A program made the position numbers and the translations under genes. A stretch of DNA of 48,975 nt. It comes from Ruminococcus flavefaciens. Lineage in GTDB: Bacteria; Bacillota; Clostridia; Oscillospirales; Ruminococcaceae. The notes under the pieces are model-generated. The model worked only from the letters and a program-made list of their open reading frames with translations. It was not told where the DNA came from and did not search any database. Below, one piece after another: positions 7,819 through 15,884 of the stretch; the stretch's first letter is position 1, and each line of letters begins with the position of its first letter. Location: the NCBI GenBank assembly GCA_023663905.1, contig JAMPGO010000001.1:394875-443849 (forward strand), written 5' to 3'.

Positions 7819-8697
7819 ATGGAATGGATTAAGAGCATACAGCGTGCGATTGACTACATCGAGGAGCATATTACCGAGGATATAAATTATGAGGACATCG
7901 CACGGGAAGCGTACTCTTCGCCGTTCCATTTTCAGAGGACTTTCAGCATTCTGTGCGGTTTTACTGTCGGCGATTATATCAGAATGCGGAGGCTGTCGCT
8001 GGCTGCTTCCGACCTTATCCGCAGTAACGATAAGGTTATAGATGTGGCATTGCGGTATGGGTACGATACGCCCGAGAGCTTTACACGTGCGTTTGTCCGA
8101 TTTCACGGCATTACACCTACAGAAGCAAAGCGTGGCAGAAATGTTAAATCTTTTTCCCGACTGTCTGTGAAACTTATTTTAACAGGAGGTAGTACAATGG
8201 ACTACAGAATTGAAAAACTCGGAGCTTTTCAGGTTATCTGCAAACGCAAGCAGGTCAGCAAGCAGAATAACTGGACGGCTACTCCCGATATTTCTGCGTA
8301 CTGGAATGAGTGCGGAGCGAACGGAACTATACAGAAAATCGTCTCATATATTCCCGAAAAGCCGTTACTTAAGGGTATGCTTGGAATCTGCTTTTTAGGC
8401 GGTTTCAAGGCGGAGGAGTTTCCTTACGGTATCGGTGTGGAATACAACGGCAGACCTGTTGTTGATGACGGACTGGAAATCGTCGATATTCCTGCAAATA
8501 CTTACGCTGTTTTTACGTGCAGAGGAAAAATGCCCGACGCATTCCCTGAGACTTACAAGAAAATCATCACGGAATTTTTCCCGCAGAGCAACAAGTACGA
8601 GTACGGTCACGGAATCGAGCTGGAGGTTTATCCTTCCGCCGACGTGAAAAATCCCGACTATATCTGCGAAATCTGGATTGCAGTAAACGAGAAGTAA
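7819..8697 (+). CDS. AraC-family transcription regulator with GyrI-like effector domain
   Basis: 292 residues. The N-terminal 110 or so residues hold two AraC-type helix-turn-helix motifs (EDIAREAYSSPFHFQRTF and DVALRYGYDTPESFTRAF), the second ending in HGITPTEAK. From about 125 on there is a GyrI-like/integron-associated effector-binding domain, which in relatives such as Rob and BmrR-type regulators binds small hydrophobic or cationic compounds. HTH-first order is that of the SoxS/Rob type. No target genes are evident; the gene stands alone between two near-identical terminators. Confidence 0.9.
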   Translation: MEWIKSIQRAIDYIEEHITEDINYEDIAREAYSSPFHFQRTFSILCGFTVGDYIRMRRLSLAASDLIRSNDKVIDVALRYGYDTPESFTRAFVRFHGITPTEAKRGRNVKSFSRLSVKLILTGGSTMDYRIEKLGAFQVICKRKQVSKQNNWTATPDISAYWNECGANGTIQKIVSYIPEKPLLKGMLGICFLGGFKAEEFPYGIGVEYNGRPVVDDGLEIVDIPANTYAVFTCRGKMPDAFPETYKKIITEFFPQSNKYEYGHGIELEVYPSADVKNPDYICEIWIAVNEK

Positions 8698-8704
8698 ATA
8701 AAAA

Positions 8705-8730
8705 ATCCCCGATTTTTCGGGGATTTTTTT
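8705..8730. terminator. Bidirectional terminator between the AraC-type gene and rqcP
   Basis: Stem ATCCCCGA / TCGGGGAT with TTTT loop, A-rich before and T-rich after, so it can end transcription from both converging genes. Near-identical to the one at 7711-7735. Confidence 0.9.
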
Positions 8731-8971
8731 ATTCCACGACAGTGTAGTTGTCGGCTGCGTTTTCTTTGGTGGCATATTCTGTAACGTTGAGAACCTTGAC
8801 TTTAAGCGGACGAGTTCCCATATTTATCTCGATAATATCGCCGACCTTAACGTCGTATGAAGCACGGGCAACCTTGCCGTTCACGACGATTTTTTCGGCA
8901 TCGCAGGCATCGTTTGCAACGGTACGGCGCTTGATTAATCTTGTTACTTTAAGATATTTATCCAGTCTCAT
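8729..8971 (-). CDS. rqcP: RqcP-like S4-domain RNA-binding protein (YabO/Hsp15 family)
   Basis: 80 residues, nearly all one S4 domain. The opening MRLDKYLKVTRLIKRRT and the middle VNGKVARASYDVKVGD match RqcP (YabO) of Bacillus, which works with RqcH to add Ala tails to nascent chains on stalled large ribosomal subunits. Family length is about 80-90 residues. The order mazG-hup-rqcP is a shortened form of the Bacillus yabN-yabO neighbourhood; yabP, yabQ and divIC, which follow there, are absent here. Confidence 0.88.
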   Translation of the reverse strand: MRLDKYLKVTRLIKRRTVANDACDAEKIVVNGKVARASYDVKVGDIIEINMGTRPLKVKVLNVTEYATKENAADNYTVVE

Positions 8972-8986
8972 AAAAAATCTCCTGTT

Positions 8987-9015
8987 AAAAAATCGGAGCA
9001 GGATAGCCCTGCCCC
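8987..9015 (-). terminator. Terminator-like hairpin between hup and rqcP
   Basis: On the minus strand GGGGCAGG and CCTGCTCC pair (8995-9015, one G-U) around a 5-nt loop and are followed by GATTTTTT. It would reduce rqcP transcription relative to hup, consistent with the very different protein amounts needed. Confidence 0.75.
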
Positions 9016-9022
9016 GAAACGA

Positions 9023-9298
9023 TTACTTATTTACAGCGTCCTTGAGGGATTTACCAACCTTGAAAGCAGGAGCTTTGCTCGGAGGGCAAACCATTTTTTC
9101 GCCTGTTCTGGGGTTTGTGCAGGTCTTTTCGCTTCTCTCACGAACTTCAAAAGTACCGAAGCCTGTGATAGAAACCTTGTCGCCGTTAACGAGAGCTTCC
9201 TCGATTGAAGTGATTACAGAATCGAGAATGGAAGCAGCGTCTTTCTTTGAGCAGTCAGCTTTATCTGCAATAGAATTAATAAGTTCAGTTTTAGTCAT
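9023..9298 (-). CDS. hup: HU-family DNA-binding protein
   Basis: 91 residues, the usual HU length. MTKTELINSIADKADCSKKDA is the N-terminal dimerisation helix pair and the arm region GFGTFEVRERSEKTCTNPRTG carries the DNA-minor-groove strand. It bends and compacts DNA. The start at 9298 is chosen over in-frame codons upstream because GGAGGAA precedes it and the longer frame lies in mazG. It is 4 bp downstream of the mazG stop. An unusual point is Cys in the arm where relatives have Gly or Ala. Confidence 0.95.
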   Translation of the reverse strand: MTKTELINSIADKADCSKKDAASILDSVITSIEEALVNGDKVSITGFGTFEVRERSEKTCTNPRTGEKMVCPPSKAPAFKVGKSLKDAVNK

Positions 9299-9302
9299 TT
9301 CA

Positions 9303-10112
9303 TTATTCCTCCGTAGTGATAATATTTTTAGCTTTTTCCCAGTAAACGTCGAGTTCCTCAATAGAGAGAGTTTTCATATCGAGATTTTCAGCTCTTGTGA
9401 GTTCCTCTGTGAGGGCGAAACGCTTTATGAATTTTTCGGTTGAAGCTTTAAGTGCAAGCTCAGCGTCAACACCGAGATGACGTGCGGCATTTACGCAGGA
9501 GAAAAGCAAATCGCCGATTTCTTCCTCGATATTCTGCTTGTCGCCCGAAGCAACCGCCCTGTCGAGTTCAGCTTTTTCGCTGTCAATGCAGGCAATAGCG
9601 TCCTCGGCACAGCGGAAATCCATACCTGCCCTCATAGCACGCTTGCCGACCTTCTGCGCTCTCATAAGAGCAGGAAGCGGTTTTGCAACGCTTGTGAGAG
9701 TTTCAGTGTAGGTTTCCTGTCCCTTTGTCTCCATTTTTATTGCATCCCAGTTTTTGAGAACCTCGTCGGTAGTATCGGCATTTACATCGCCGAAAACGTG
9801 CGGATGACGGACAATAAGCTTCTTGCAGATTTCGTCGCACACGTCGTCAAAATTAAACGCTGATTTTTCCTCCTCGATTCTTGTATGGAAAACAACCTGC
9901 AAAAGCACGTCGCCCAGTTCCTCACGGAGCATAGCAGAATCTTTGCAGTCAATGGCTTCAATGACCTCGTATGTTTCCTCAAGAAAATCGTTTTTGATAG
10001 ATTCGTGATTCTGTTTCATATCCCACGGACAACCGCCCTCGCCACGAAGCAATTTTACAATATCGAGCAAGTCGCCGATAGAATAGTTACTCTTCTGCTG
10101 ATATTCAACCAT
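9303..10112 (-). CDS. mazG: Nucleoside triphosphate pyrophosphohydrolase MazG
   Basis: 269 residues with two MazG-type four-helix modules. The first contains GGCPWDMKQNHESI, EETYEVIEAID and EELGDVLLQVVFHTRI, whose Glu/Asp residues bind Mg2+; the second contains EEIGDLLFSCVNAARHLG. It hydrolyses NTPs to NMP and pyrophosphate and removes aberrant nucleotides. It heads a three-gene operon with hup and rqcP, with its own promoter at 10133-10161. Confidence 0.94.
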   Translation of the reverse strand: MVEYQQKSNYSIGDLLDIVKLLRGEGGCPWDMKQNHESIKNDFLEETYEVIEAIDCKDSAMLREELGDVLLQVVFHTRIEEEKSAFNFDDVCDEICKKLIVRHPHVFGDVNADTTDEVLKNWDAIKMETKGQETYTETLTSVAKPLPALMRAQKVGKRAMRAGMDFRCAEDAIACIDSEKAELDRAVASGDKQNIEEEIGDLLFSCVNAARHLGVDAELALKASTEKFIKRFALTEELTRAENLDMKTLSIEELDVYWEKAKNIITTEE

Positions 10113-10132
10113 AGGGAAAAAACACTCCTTTT

Positions 10133-10161
10133 ATAATACTCCAAATTCCTGCAAAAAGCAA
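10133..10161 (-). promoter_or_regulatory. Promoter of the mazG-hup-rqcP operon
   Basis: Minus strand: -35 TTGCTT (10156-10161), 17-bp spacer, -10 TATTAT (10133-10138). It overlaps one arm of the hairpin at 10144-10195. Confidence 0.6.
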
Positions 10162-10195
10162 GATGTTTTTGAAAATTCGTGCTTTTTGCGGAATT
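10144..10195 (-). terminator. Long hairpin downstream of trpS
   Basis: The arms 10144-10160 and 10180-10195 pair over 16 bp with one bulged base (10150) and a 19-nt loop. It lies just after the trpS stop and is the likely end of that operon, although only A/T-mixed sequence follows it on the minus strand. Confidence 0.55.
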
Positions 10196-10233
10196 AAGAT
10201 GACAATTTTTATTATATTTGTGTATTTTTACGG

Positions 10234-11232
10234 TTAACCCTTATCGACGAAGCCGACTTTGCGGTAAACCTTTGACAAAGTACGCTGAGAATAGCGGAGA
10301 GCCTTTTCAGCTCCTGCGGTATAGCATTCCTTCAGATAAGCCTTGTCCTGACTGAGACGTGCAAATTCCGTGCGTACGGGTTCGAGATGGTCGGCAACAG
10401 CCTCGCCTACAGCAAGCTTGAAGTCGCCGTAGCCCTTTCCTGCAAATTCCGACTCGATTTCGGCAAAATCCTTGCCCGTAACAGTGGAGTAGATAGTCAT
10501 AAGGTTGTTTATGCCGTCCTTGCCCTCACGGTACACGATTTCAGCCTCGCTGTCCGTTACGGCACGCTTGAATTTGCGGATGATAGTATCCTTGTCGTCA
10601 AGAATGAGAATAACGGAGTTCGGGTTTTCGTCGGATTTGGACATCTTCTTTGTCGGGTCTTGCAAGGACATAATCTTTGCGCCTACCTTCGGAATATAAG
10701 GCTCGGGAACGGTGAAAAATTCTCCGTAACGCTGATTGAAGCGCTGGGCGATATTTCTTGCAAGCTCGAGGTGCTGTTTCTGGTCAACGCCTACGGGTAC
10801 TAAATCCGCATTATAAGCGAGAATATCAGCCGCCATAAGCGACGGATATGTAAACAGACCTGCGTTTATATCATCGGGGTGGCGCTGGCTCTTGTCCTTG
10901 AACTGGGTCATACGGGAAAGCTCGCCGAACTGGGTGTTACAGCAGAGAATCCAGTTAAGCTCAGCGTGAGTTTTTACGTGGCTCTGAATGAACAGTATGG
11001 ACTTCTCAACATCGATTCCGCACGCCATAAGAAGCGCATAGGAATTAAGCGTGTTCTGTCTGAGCTTTGCAGGTTCTTGGCGGACGGTTATAGCGTGCAT
11101 ATCAACTACGCAGTATATGCAGTTATACTCGTCCTGAAGCGGACCCCAGTTGCGTACAGCGCCGAGGTAGTTGCCGAGAGTGAAAGTACCTGTCGGCTGG
11201 ATTCCGCTGAAAATAAGTTTCTTTTCTTCCAT
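10234..11232 (-). CDS. trpS: Tryptophanyl-tRNA synthetase
   Basis: 332 residues, standard for bacterial TrpRS. It charges tRNA-Trp. FSGIQPTGTFTLGNYLGA holds the class I HIGH-like motif and KKMSKSDENP the KMSKS loop. It lies 24 bp after an uncharacterised 171-residue gene and ends the minus-strand group that starts with the aminotransferase. No T-box leader was seen upstream in the operon. Confidence 0.97.
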   Translation of the reverse strand: MEEKKLIFSGIQPTGTFTLGNYLGAVRNWGPLQDEYNCIYCVVDMHAITVRQEPAKLRQNTLNSYALLMACGIDVEKSILFIQSHVKTHAELNWILCCNTQFGELSRMTQFKDKSQRHPDDINAGLFTYPSLMAADILAYNADLVPVGVDQKQHLELARNIAQRFNQRYGEFFTVPEPYIPKVGAKIMSLQDPTKKMSKSDENPNSVILILDDKDTIIRKFKRAVTDSEAEIVYREGKDGINNLMTIYSTVTGKDFAEIESEFAGKGYGDFKLAVGEAVADHLEPVRTEFARLSQDKAYLKECYTAGAEKALRYSQRTLSKVYRKVGFVDKG

Positions 11233-11256
11233 TGCAGTGTGATGCTCCTTGTGAAA

Positions 11257-11772
11257 TTACTGTCTGTTTTTGCGAGCTTCGGCAGCGTCCTTGAGCTGGC
11301 AGTTTCTGAGTTCGTTGAGTACACGCTGATAGAGAACATAAACAGTACGCTTTTCAGGCTCTGTTTCAGGAATAAGACCGGGACGGAACTCTGTCTTGTA
11401 CACTCCGCCCTTTGTGAGCAGATATACGTTGTGGACTTTTCCTCTCGGAAGGTCAAACTGTGTTGTTTTCTCGCTCTTTCTGAGGAGGATTCCTGCATTT
11501 GCAACGAGATTGTGAGCAGCCTGTACAAGATTTCTGTACTTCTGTGAAGCTCCTGTATACTCACCGCCGTTGTTGAAATAGAGGTTAGCAGCGCCGTTGA
11601 TGAAGCATACCATAGATGTGAGTACGTTATTCGGCATAGGAATGTCGATTACAATGCCGTAAACGTCATTCTTCTTGAAGTCGCCCTGAAAGAAGCTGAT
11701 AGGGAAGTTGAGTGCCTGACTTCTTGTCATCAGGTATTTCTGTGTAACGGGGTATCTGTCTGTAGTAGCCAT
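11257..11772 (-). CDS. Uncharacterised protein, 171 residues
   Basis: I do not recognise the family. The protein is soluble and lacks a signal peptide or membrane segment. It has an alternating hydrophobic/polar N-terminal half (DVYGIVIDIPMPNNVLTSMV) and a charged C-terminal helix rich in Arg/Glu (TEPEKRTVYVLYQRVLNEL). It sits between an aminotransferase and trpS, 37 and 24 bp away, in one apparent operon. GAAAGGAA precedes the ATG. The position is compatible with an amino acid or translation role but this is not evidence of function. Confidence 0.8.
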   Translation of the reverse strand: MATTDRYPVTQKYLMTRSQALNFPISFFQGDFKKNDVYGIVIDIPMPNNVLTSMVCFINGAANLYFNNGGEYTGASQKYRNLVQAAHNLVANAGILLRKSEKTTQFDLPRGKVHNVYLLTKGGVYKTEFRPGLIPETEPEKRTVYVLYQRVLNELRNCQLKDAAEARKNRQ

Positions 11773-11809
11773 AGTTAAAAATTCCTTTCAAAAATAAAAT
11801 TTATAAATA

Positions 11810-13003
11810 TCAGTCAAGAATTTCTCTTGTCATACGGGAAAGAATCTCCATTCCCTTTTCAATCTGTTCGTTTGTGGGAGTGGAATAATTGAGACGGAAC
11901 GAATGACTTGTTTCGTTTTCGTCAATGCTGAACGAGTTTCCGGGAACGACAGCTATTCTGTATTCCTCAACAGCCTTTTTGCAGAAAGCGTTCATATCGC
12001 AGTCGTCGGGAAGCGTACACCACACGAAAAGACCGCCTTCGGGTTTGATATAGCTGATTCTCTTTGAAAATTCGTTGTCGATGTAACCGCACATAAGGTC
12101 GCTTTTCTTTCTGTAGATGTCACGGAGCTTGTTGAAGTGCGCTTCACGGTCGACAGTAGTCATAAAGCGGTGCGAAACAACCTGCGCCCATATATTTGAA
12201 TGAACGTCCGCAACCTGCTTGCATACAACGATTTTCTGGATAATCGGAGCAGGAGCGGAAACAAAGCCTGTTCTGAATCCCGAAGAGATGAGCTTTGAAA
12301 AAGTGCTTGAGTAGATAACTCGTCCCTCGGTATCAAGGCTCTTGATTGAGGGAATATTTTCGCCCGCAAATCTAAGCTCGCCGTAAGGGTCGTCCTCGAG
12401 GATAATGAAGTCGTAACGGCAGGCGAGTTCATAGACAGCCTTGCGTTTTTCGAGCGACATTGTACGTCCTGTAGGGTTCTGGAAATTAGGGATAAGGTAC
12501 AGGATTTTCACATTCGGCTGAGTTTTCAGCGCATTTTCGAGCTTGTCAAGGTTTATGCCGTCGTCGTCCATATCAACTCCGACGAGATTGACATTGTATG
12601 AGCGGAATGCATTGAGCGAGCCGATGAAGCACGGCGACTCGCAAAGAAGAGTATCGCCCTCATTGAGCAGGACTTTGCAGGAAAGTTCGTTTGCCTGCTG
12701 TCCGCCTGATGTAACGATGAGGTCGTCAAATTCAGAGTGGAAGCAGTTTTTGCCTGCGAGCCAGTCTTTTAGGAAATCACGGAGCGGAGTATAGCCCTCT
12801 GTGACGCTGTACTGGAGCGCAAGAATCGGGTCATTTTTAAGCAGGTCTGCGGAAATTTCAGCAATCTGCTCTGTAGGGAATGCCTCCGGAGCAGGATTTC
12901 CGGCTGCAAAAGAAATAACATCGGGGTCAGAGGTAAATTTAAGAATCTCTCTTATGGCAGAAGCTTTCAGACCGCTGACCTTATCGGAAAATTTATATTC
13001 CAT
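11810..13003 (-). CDS. PLP-dependent aminotransferase, 2-aminoadipate/aromatic type (fold I)
   Basis: 397 residues, complete. The chain matches the MocR/LysN-like class I aminotransferases without the HTH domain: ISFAAGNPAPEAFP near the N-terminus, ALQYSVTEGYTPLRDFL, IPNFQNPTGRTMS, the LEDDPYGELRF aspartate that contacts the pyridine nitrogen, and STFSKLISSGFRTGF with the Schiff-base Lys. These enzymes transaminate 2-aminoadipate, Leu, Met or aromatic amino acids; the exact substrate is open. It heads the operon with the unknown gene and trpS. Confidence 0.92.
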   Translation of the reverse strand: MEYKFSDKVSGLKASAIREILKFTSDPDVISFAAGNPAPEAFPTEQIAEISADLLKNDPILALQYSVTEGYTPLRDFLKDWLAGKNCFHSEFDDLIVTSGGQQANELSCKVLLNEGDTLLCESPCFIGSLNAFRSYNVNLVGVDMDDDGINLDKLENALKTQPNVKILYLIPNFQNPTGRTMSLEKRKAVYELACRYDFIILEDDPYGELRFAGENIPSIKSLDTEGRVIYSSTFSKLISSGFRTGFVSAPAPIIQKIVVCKQVADVHSNIWAQVVSHRFMTTVDREAHFNKLRDIYRKKSDLMCGYIDNEFSKRISYIKPEGGLFVWCTLPDDCDMNAFCKKAVEEYRIAVVPGNSFSIDENETSHSFRLNYSTPTNEQIEKGMEILSRMTREILD

Positions 13004-13062
13004 TTAATACCAGCCTTTCTGTTATATTTTTTAATCAAGATAAGCATTAGTTGCTAATTTAT

Positions 13063-13091
13063 ATTATAACACATATTTTTCAATTCTGCAA
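13063..13091 (-). promoter_or_regulatory. Promoter of the aminotransferase-trpS operon
   Basis: Minus strand: -35 TTGCAG (13086-13091), 17-bp spacer, -10 TATAAT (13063-13068). Confidence 0.72.
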
Positions 13092-13131
13092 CATATTTAT
13101 TAAAAAAAATGAGAAGCAAGCCGGTGATTTA

Positions 13132-14736
13132 TTGAAAAAGCAAAATTTTATAAAAGGTTCAGTTATTTTAATGGCTTCGGCAGTTGTTGCAAAGGCACTT
13201 GGAGCGTTATTTAAAATACCGCTGACAAATATGCTCGGCGGTGTGGGAATGAGTTATTTTAGCTGTGCGTACAGTATTTTTATGCCCGTCTATGCCCTGA
13301 CTGTCACGGGACTGTCGTCAGCCGTCACACGAATGACAGCGAAAAGCATTGCGCTCGGGATGTACGATAACGTCAGGAGAGTACGGCACACGGCAACGCT
13401 TATTTTCTCGCTGTTTGGGCTTGCGGGAAGTCTGGCGGTACTTCTGCTTGCCAAGCCGTTCAGCCTTTTTTCGTCGGGCGGAACGGAATCCGCACTTGCA
13501 GTGGCGATGATAGCTCCGTCGGTATTTTTCGGGTGCATTACAGCTGTTGAGCGTGGCTATTATGAGGGTATGAGCAATATGTACCCTACGGCAGTCTCTC
13601 AGGCTGTGGAGGGCATTGTAAAGGTTGTGGCAGGACTGTGGTTGTGCGGATACGTGAACGCTCACGGGCAGGAAATAATGGCATATTTTCCCGAAATCAC
13701 CGATGTAAGGGCGATTTCAGCCGCCGCAGGTATACTCGGAGTAACGCTCTCATCCGTCGGGGCAATGCTGTTTTTCGCCGTTCTCAGTCTGTTCAGGAAA
13801 AAGCAGACAGGCGGAGAAAATACGGTTATGAGCCGTCGGGAAATTTCTAAGGAGCTTATTTCCACAGCGCTTCCGACAGGGATAAGCGCTGTTGTAACGA
13901 ATCTGACAGCTATAATTGATATGTGGACTATTATCGGCTGTATTTCTTATTTCGGATGCCGTGAAAATATTCCGCAGGGAGTGGCTAAGGAAGATATTCC
14001 CGATTTTATTTACGGCTCGTTTGCAGGAATCGCCCTGACTGTGTTCAATCTTGTACCGTCCGTTACAAATATGCTCGGCAAGGGAATACTTCCCTGCATA
14101 ACGGAATCGTGGGCGGAGGGCGATAAACAGGCTCTCAGACATCACACATTGCAGGCGCTTCTCACATCCGCTATAATCGCAGTGCCGTGCGCATTCGGGC
14201 TTGGAGTTCTTGCGCCTGAAATACTGCTGTTTCTGTTTGCAAGGCAGAGCGAGGAAGCTGAAATATGTATCAATTCGCTCCGTCTGCTTATGCCGGGAAT
14301 GGTATGCCTGTGCATATCGTTTCCGCTGTTCAGTATGTTGCAGGCTATCGGAAAAGCTTCCGCACCGCTGAAAATAATGTTTCTCGGAACAGTAATAAAA
14401 CTTGCGGGAAACCTGATACTCATTCCGTTTATGGGTGCGGACGGAGCAGGAATCTCAACATCCGTCTGCTATGTGGTGATACTGGCGGTATCTCTTGCCG
14501 TGTACATAAAATCGACAGGAGTATCAATCAGCATAGCGCCGTTCATATCGGTTATTTACGCAGGGCTTTTGTGCGGAGCAACGGCATATCTTACGGCGGA
14601 TATATCCGAGAGATACGGCGTGGGCGATATAACAGTGATATTTTCTGCGGTTGCTTCGGGCGGTATTGTTTATCTGCTGTCGCTGTGGCTGTTATCGGTC
14701 AGGAAGTACAGGAAATCAAATCGGCAGACAGCATAA
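13132..14736 (+). CDS. MATE/MOP-superfamily flippase, SpoVB or polysaccharide-export type
   Basis: 534 residues with about 14 hydrophobic segments. The N-terminus (FIKGSVILMASAVVAKALGALFKIPL) and the GVGMSYFSCAYSIF segment are typical of SpoVB and related lipid-linked precursor flippases. Such proteins move lipid-linked oligosaccharides or lipid II across the membrane. The start is uncertain: TTG at 13132 is preferred because CCGGTGA lies just before it and the protein then begins at the family N-terminus; an earlier TTG at 13051 would place the start in the divergent promoter region. Whether it serves peptidoglycan, capsule or spores cannot be told. Confidence 0.85.
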   Translation: MKKQNFIKGSVILMASAVVAKALGALFKIPLTNMLGGVGMSYFSCAYSIFMPVYALTVTGLSSAVTRMTAKSIALGMYDNVRRVRHTATLIFSLFGLAGSLAVLLLAKPFSLFSSGGTESALAVAMIAPSVFFGCITAVERGYYEGMSNMYPTAVSQAVEGIVKVVAGLWLCGYVNAHGQEIMAYFPEITDVRAISAAAGILGVTLSSVGAMLFFAVLSLFRKKQTGGENTVMSRREISKELISTALPTGISAVVTNLTAIIDMWTIIGCISYFGCRENIPQGVAKEDIPDFIYGSFAGIALTVFNLVPSVTNMLGKGILPCITESWAEGDKQALRHHTLQALLTSAIIAVPCAFGLGVLAPEILLFLFARQSEEAEICINSLRLLMPGMVCLCISFPLFSMLQAIGKASAPLKIMFLGTVIKLAGNLILIPFMGADGAGISTSVCYVVILAVSLAVYIKSTGVSISIAPFISVIYAGLLCGATAYLTADISERYGVGDITVIFSAVASGGIVYLLSLWLLSVRKYRKSNRQTA

Positions 14737-14738
14737 AA

Positions 14739-14772
14739 AAGCCGTATACAGCACAAGGACTGTGTACGGCTT
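14739..14772. terminator. Terminator between the flippase and a convergent lipoprotein gene
   Basis: A 13-bp stem (14739-14751 with 14760-14772, one G-U) and 8-nt loop. The A run before it gives a T run on the minus strand, so it acts mainly on the lipoprotein transcript. Confidence 0.85.
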
Positions 14773-14784
14773 GGCGACTGATTA

Positions 14785-15381
14785 TCAGCCCAGTTTCTCC
14801 ATATTCTGAGCAGAAACGCTTACTTTAACGACGTTTGACTTATCGCTCTTGTTGTCCTGGGTCGGGAAGAAGCAGACTGTGAAGTCCTGGGTATCTTTTG
14901 GAAGGACAAAACCGCCGATAATTCCCGAAAATTCACCGTTTGCAGGAACAGCGAACGGACTTGCGGAATAATTCTCGATGTTGTTTGTTGCGTGGAGCTG
15001 AGTTTTTATATCGAAGTGAATCTCGCTGTTGTCGGCGAGAAGCACATAGAAGTTATTCAGCACGCTGAGTTCGTATTCTGTAGCAGTGGAGTTGGAGATA
15101 TTTACATCGAGATAGATGTAGGGATTACCGCTGTCATCGGTTTTGCCTGAATCGATAACTCTGTTGAGCCTGAAAGTGGTATCGTTTGCAGTTGCGTCCT
15201 CAGAAACGTTTGCCGAAACTTCGTTGTCTGCAATACCTTCGAGAGAGAGCGCATTTCCCGAGCCTGACGACTGGCTTGGCGAAACTGTGGAAGTGTTGCT
15301 TACGGTTGAGCCGTCGGAACAGCCGACAGAAAGAACCATAACAGCTAAAAGTGCGAGTGATATGAATTTATTTTTTTTCAT
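14785..15381 (-). CDS. Secreted lipoprotein with immunoglobulin-like (DUF4352-type) domain
   Basis: 198 residues. A signal peptide ends in LSVGC with the lipidated Cys at 21. A Ser/Gly/Thr-rich linker (about 23-60) precedes a beta-sandwich-like domain with FRLNRVIDSG, YIYLDVNISNSTATEYEL and FVLPKDTQDFTVCFFP, a pattern like DUF4352/telokin-like lipoproteins. Function is unknown. It is monocistronic, with its own strong promoter and terminator. Confidence 0.72.
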   Translation of the reverse strand: MKKNKFISLALLAVMVLSVGCSDGSTVSNTSTVSPSQSSGSGNALSLEGIADNEVSANVSEDATANDTTFRLNRVIDSGKTDDSGNPYIYLDVNISNSTATEYELSVLNNFYVLLADNSEIHFDIKTQLHATNNIENYSASPFAVPANGEFSGIIGGFVLPKDTQDFTVCFFPTQDNKSDKSNVVKVSVSAQNMEKLG

Positions 15382-15411
15382 TTTAAAAAGCCTCCGGATT
15401 AAGATATATAC

Positions 15412-15441
15412 AGTATATCACATAATATATATTTTTGTCAA
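15412..15441 (-). promoter_or_regulatory. Promoter of the lipoprotein gene
   Basis: Minus strand: consensus -35 TTGACA (15436-15441), 18-bp spacer, extended -10 TGaTATACT (core 15412-15417). Confidence 0.8.
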
Positions 15442-15454
15442 GAATTTTTGTAAA

Positions 15455-15490
15455 TAAAAAAAGCGACTGCCGTCAGGGACAGCAGTCGTT
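15455..15490 (-). terminator. Terminator of the ferredoxin gene
   Basis: CGACTGC (15464-15470) and GCAGTCG (15482-15488) pair, with further pairs inside the loop region. The A run at 15455-15462 reads as a T tract on the minus strand. Confidence 0.85.
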
Positions 15491-15505
15491 ATTTTTGTGT
15501 ATTGA

Positions 15506-15676
15506 TTATTCAGCAGAAGGTGCGCCGACAGGACATACACCGGCACAAGCACCGCACTCAACGCAAGCGTCAGCGTCAATCTGGTATTTTCCGTCGCCCT
15601 CTGAAATTGCACTTACCGGACACTCAGCCTCGCAAGCACCACAGCTAACGCACTCGTCAGAAATAATATAAGCCAT
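15506..15676 (-). CDS. 2[4Fe-4S] ferredoxin
   Basis: 56 residues, the classic clostridial ferredoxin size. Two CxxCxxCxxxCP motifs (CVSCGACEAECP and CVECGACAGVCP) ligate two [4Fe-4S] clusters. It carries low-potential electrons, for example for pyruvate:ferredoxin oxidoreductase and hydrogenases. The start is MAYIISDEC at 15676, with AGGTACTT before it; upstream in-frame codons lie in the promoter. It is a single-gene unit. Confidence 0.96.
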   Translation of the reverse strand: MAYIISDECVSCGACEAECPVSAISEGDGKYQIDADACVECGACAGVCPVGAPSAE

Positions 15677-15727
15677 AATAAGTACCTCCATTAAAGAATT
15701 TTTGTAGGATTGCTTCCTGTTATCATC

Positions 15728-15756
15728 ATTATAGCACAAATAAAATTAAAAATCAA
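15728..15756 (-). promoter_or_regulatory. Promoter of the ferredoxin gene
   Basis: Minus strand: -35 TTGATT (15751-15756), 17-bp spacer, extended -10 TGcTATAAT (core 15728-15733). A strong promoter is expected for an abundant protein. Confidence 0.8.
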
Positions 15757-15816
15757 GTGTTTTTTGTTAGTATTGGCTTATTTATGTTAGCCTAATCAAA
15801 TGAATATAATTTACAC

Positions 15817-15846
15817 TTGACTTTGATATTTTCTGTATAGTATAAT
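15817..15846 (+). promoter_or_regulatory. Promoter of the second solute-binding protein gene
   Basis: -35 TTGACT (15817-15822), 18-bp spacer, -10 TATAAT (15841-15846). It has the same -35 hexamer as the promoter of the paralogue at 5222. Confidence 0.78.
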
Positions 15847-15884
15847 ATATAGAAGAGATGTGTATTTGAAAGGGAGTTATATAA

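Noticed and set aside
7165-8106. 313-codon frame on the minus strand
   Set aside because: It spans the SDR gene, a terminator and the AraC-type gene on the other strand; no coding features.
10144-10195. Hairpin that could be a small RNA
   Set aside because: Its position just after trpS and overlap with the mazG promoter fit a terminator better.
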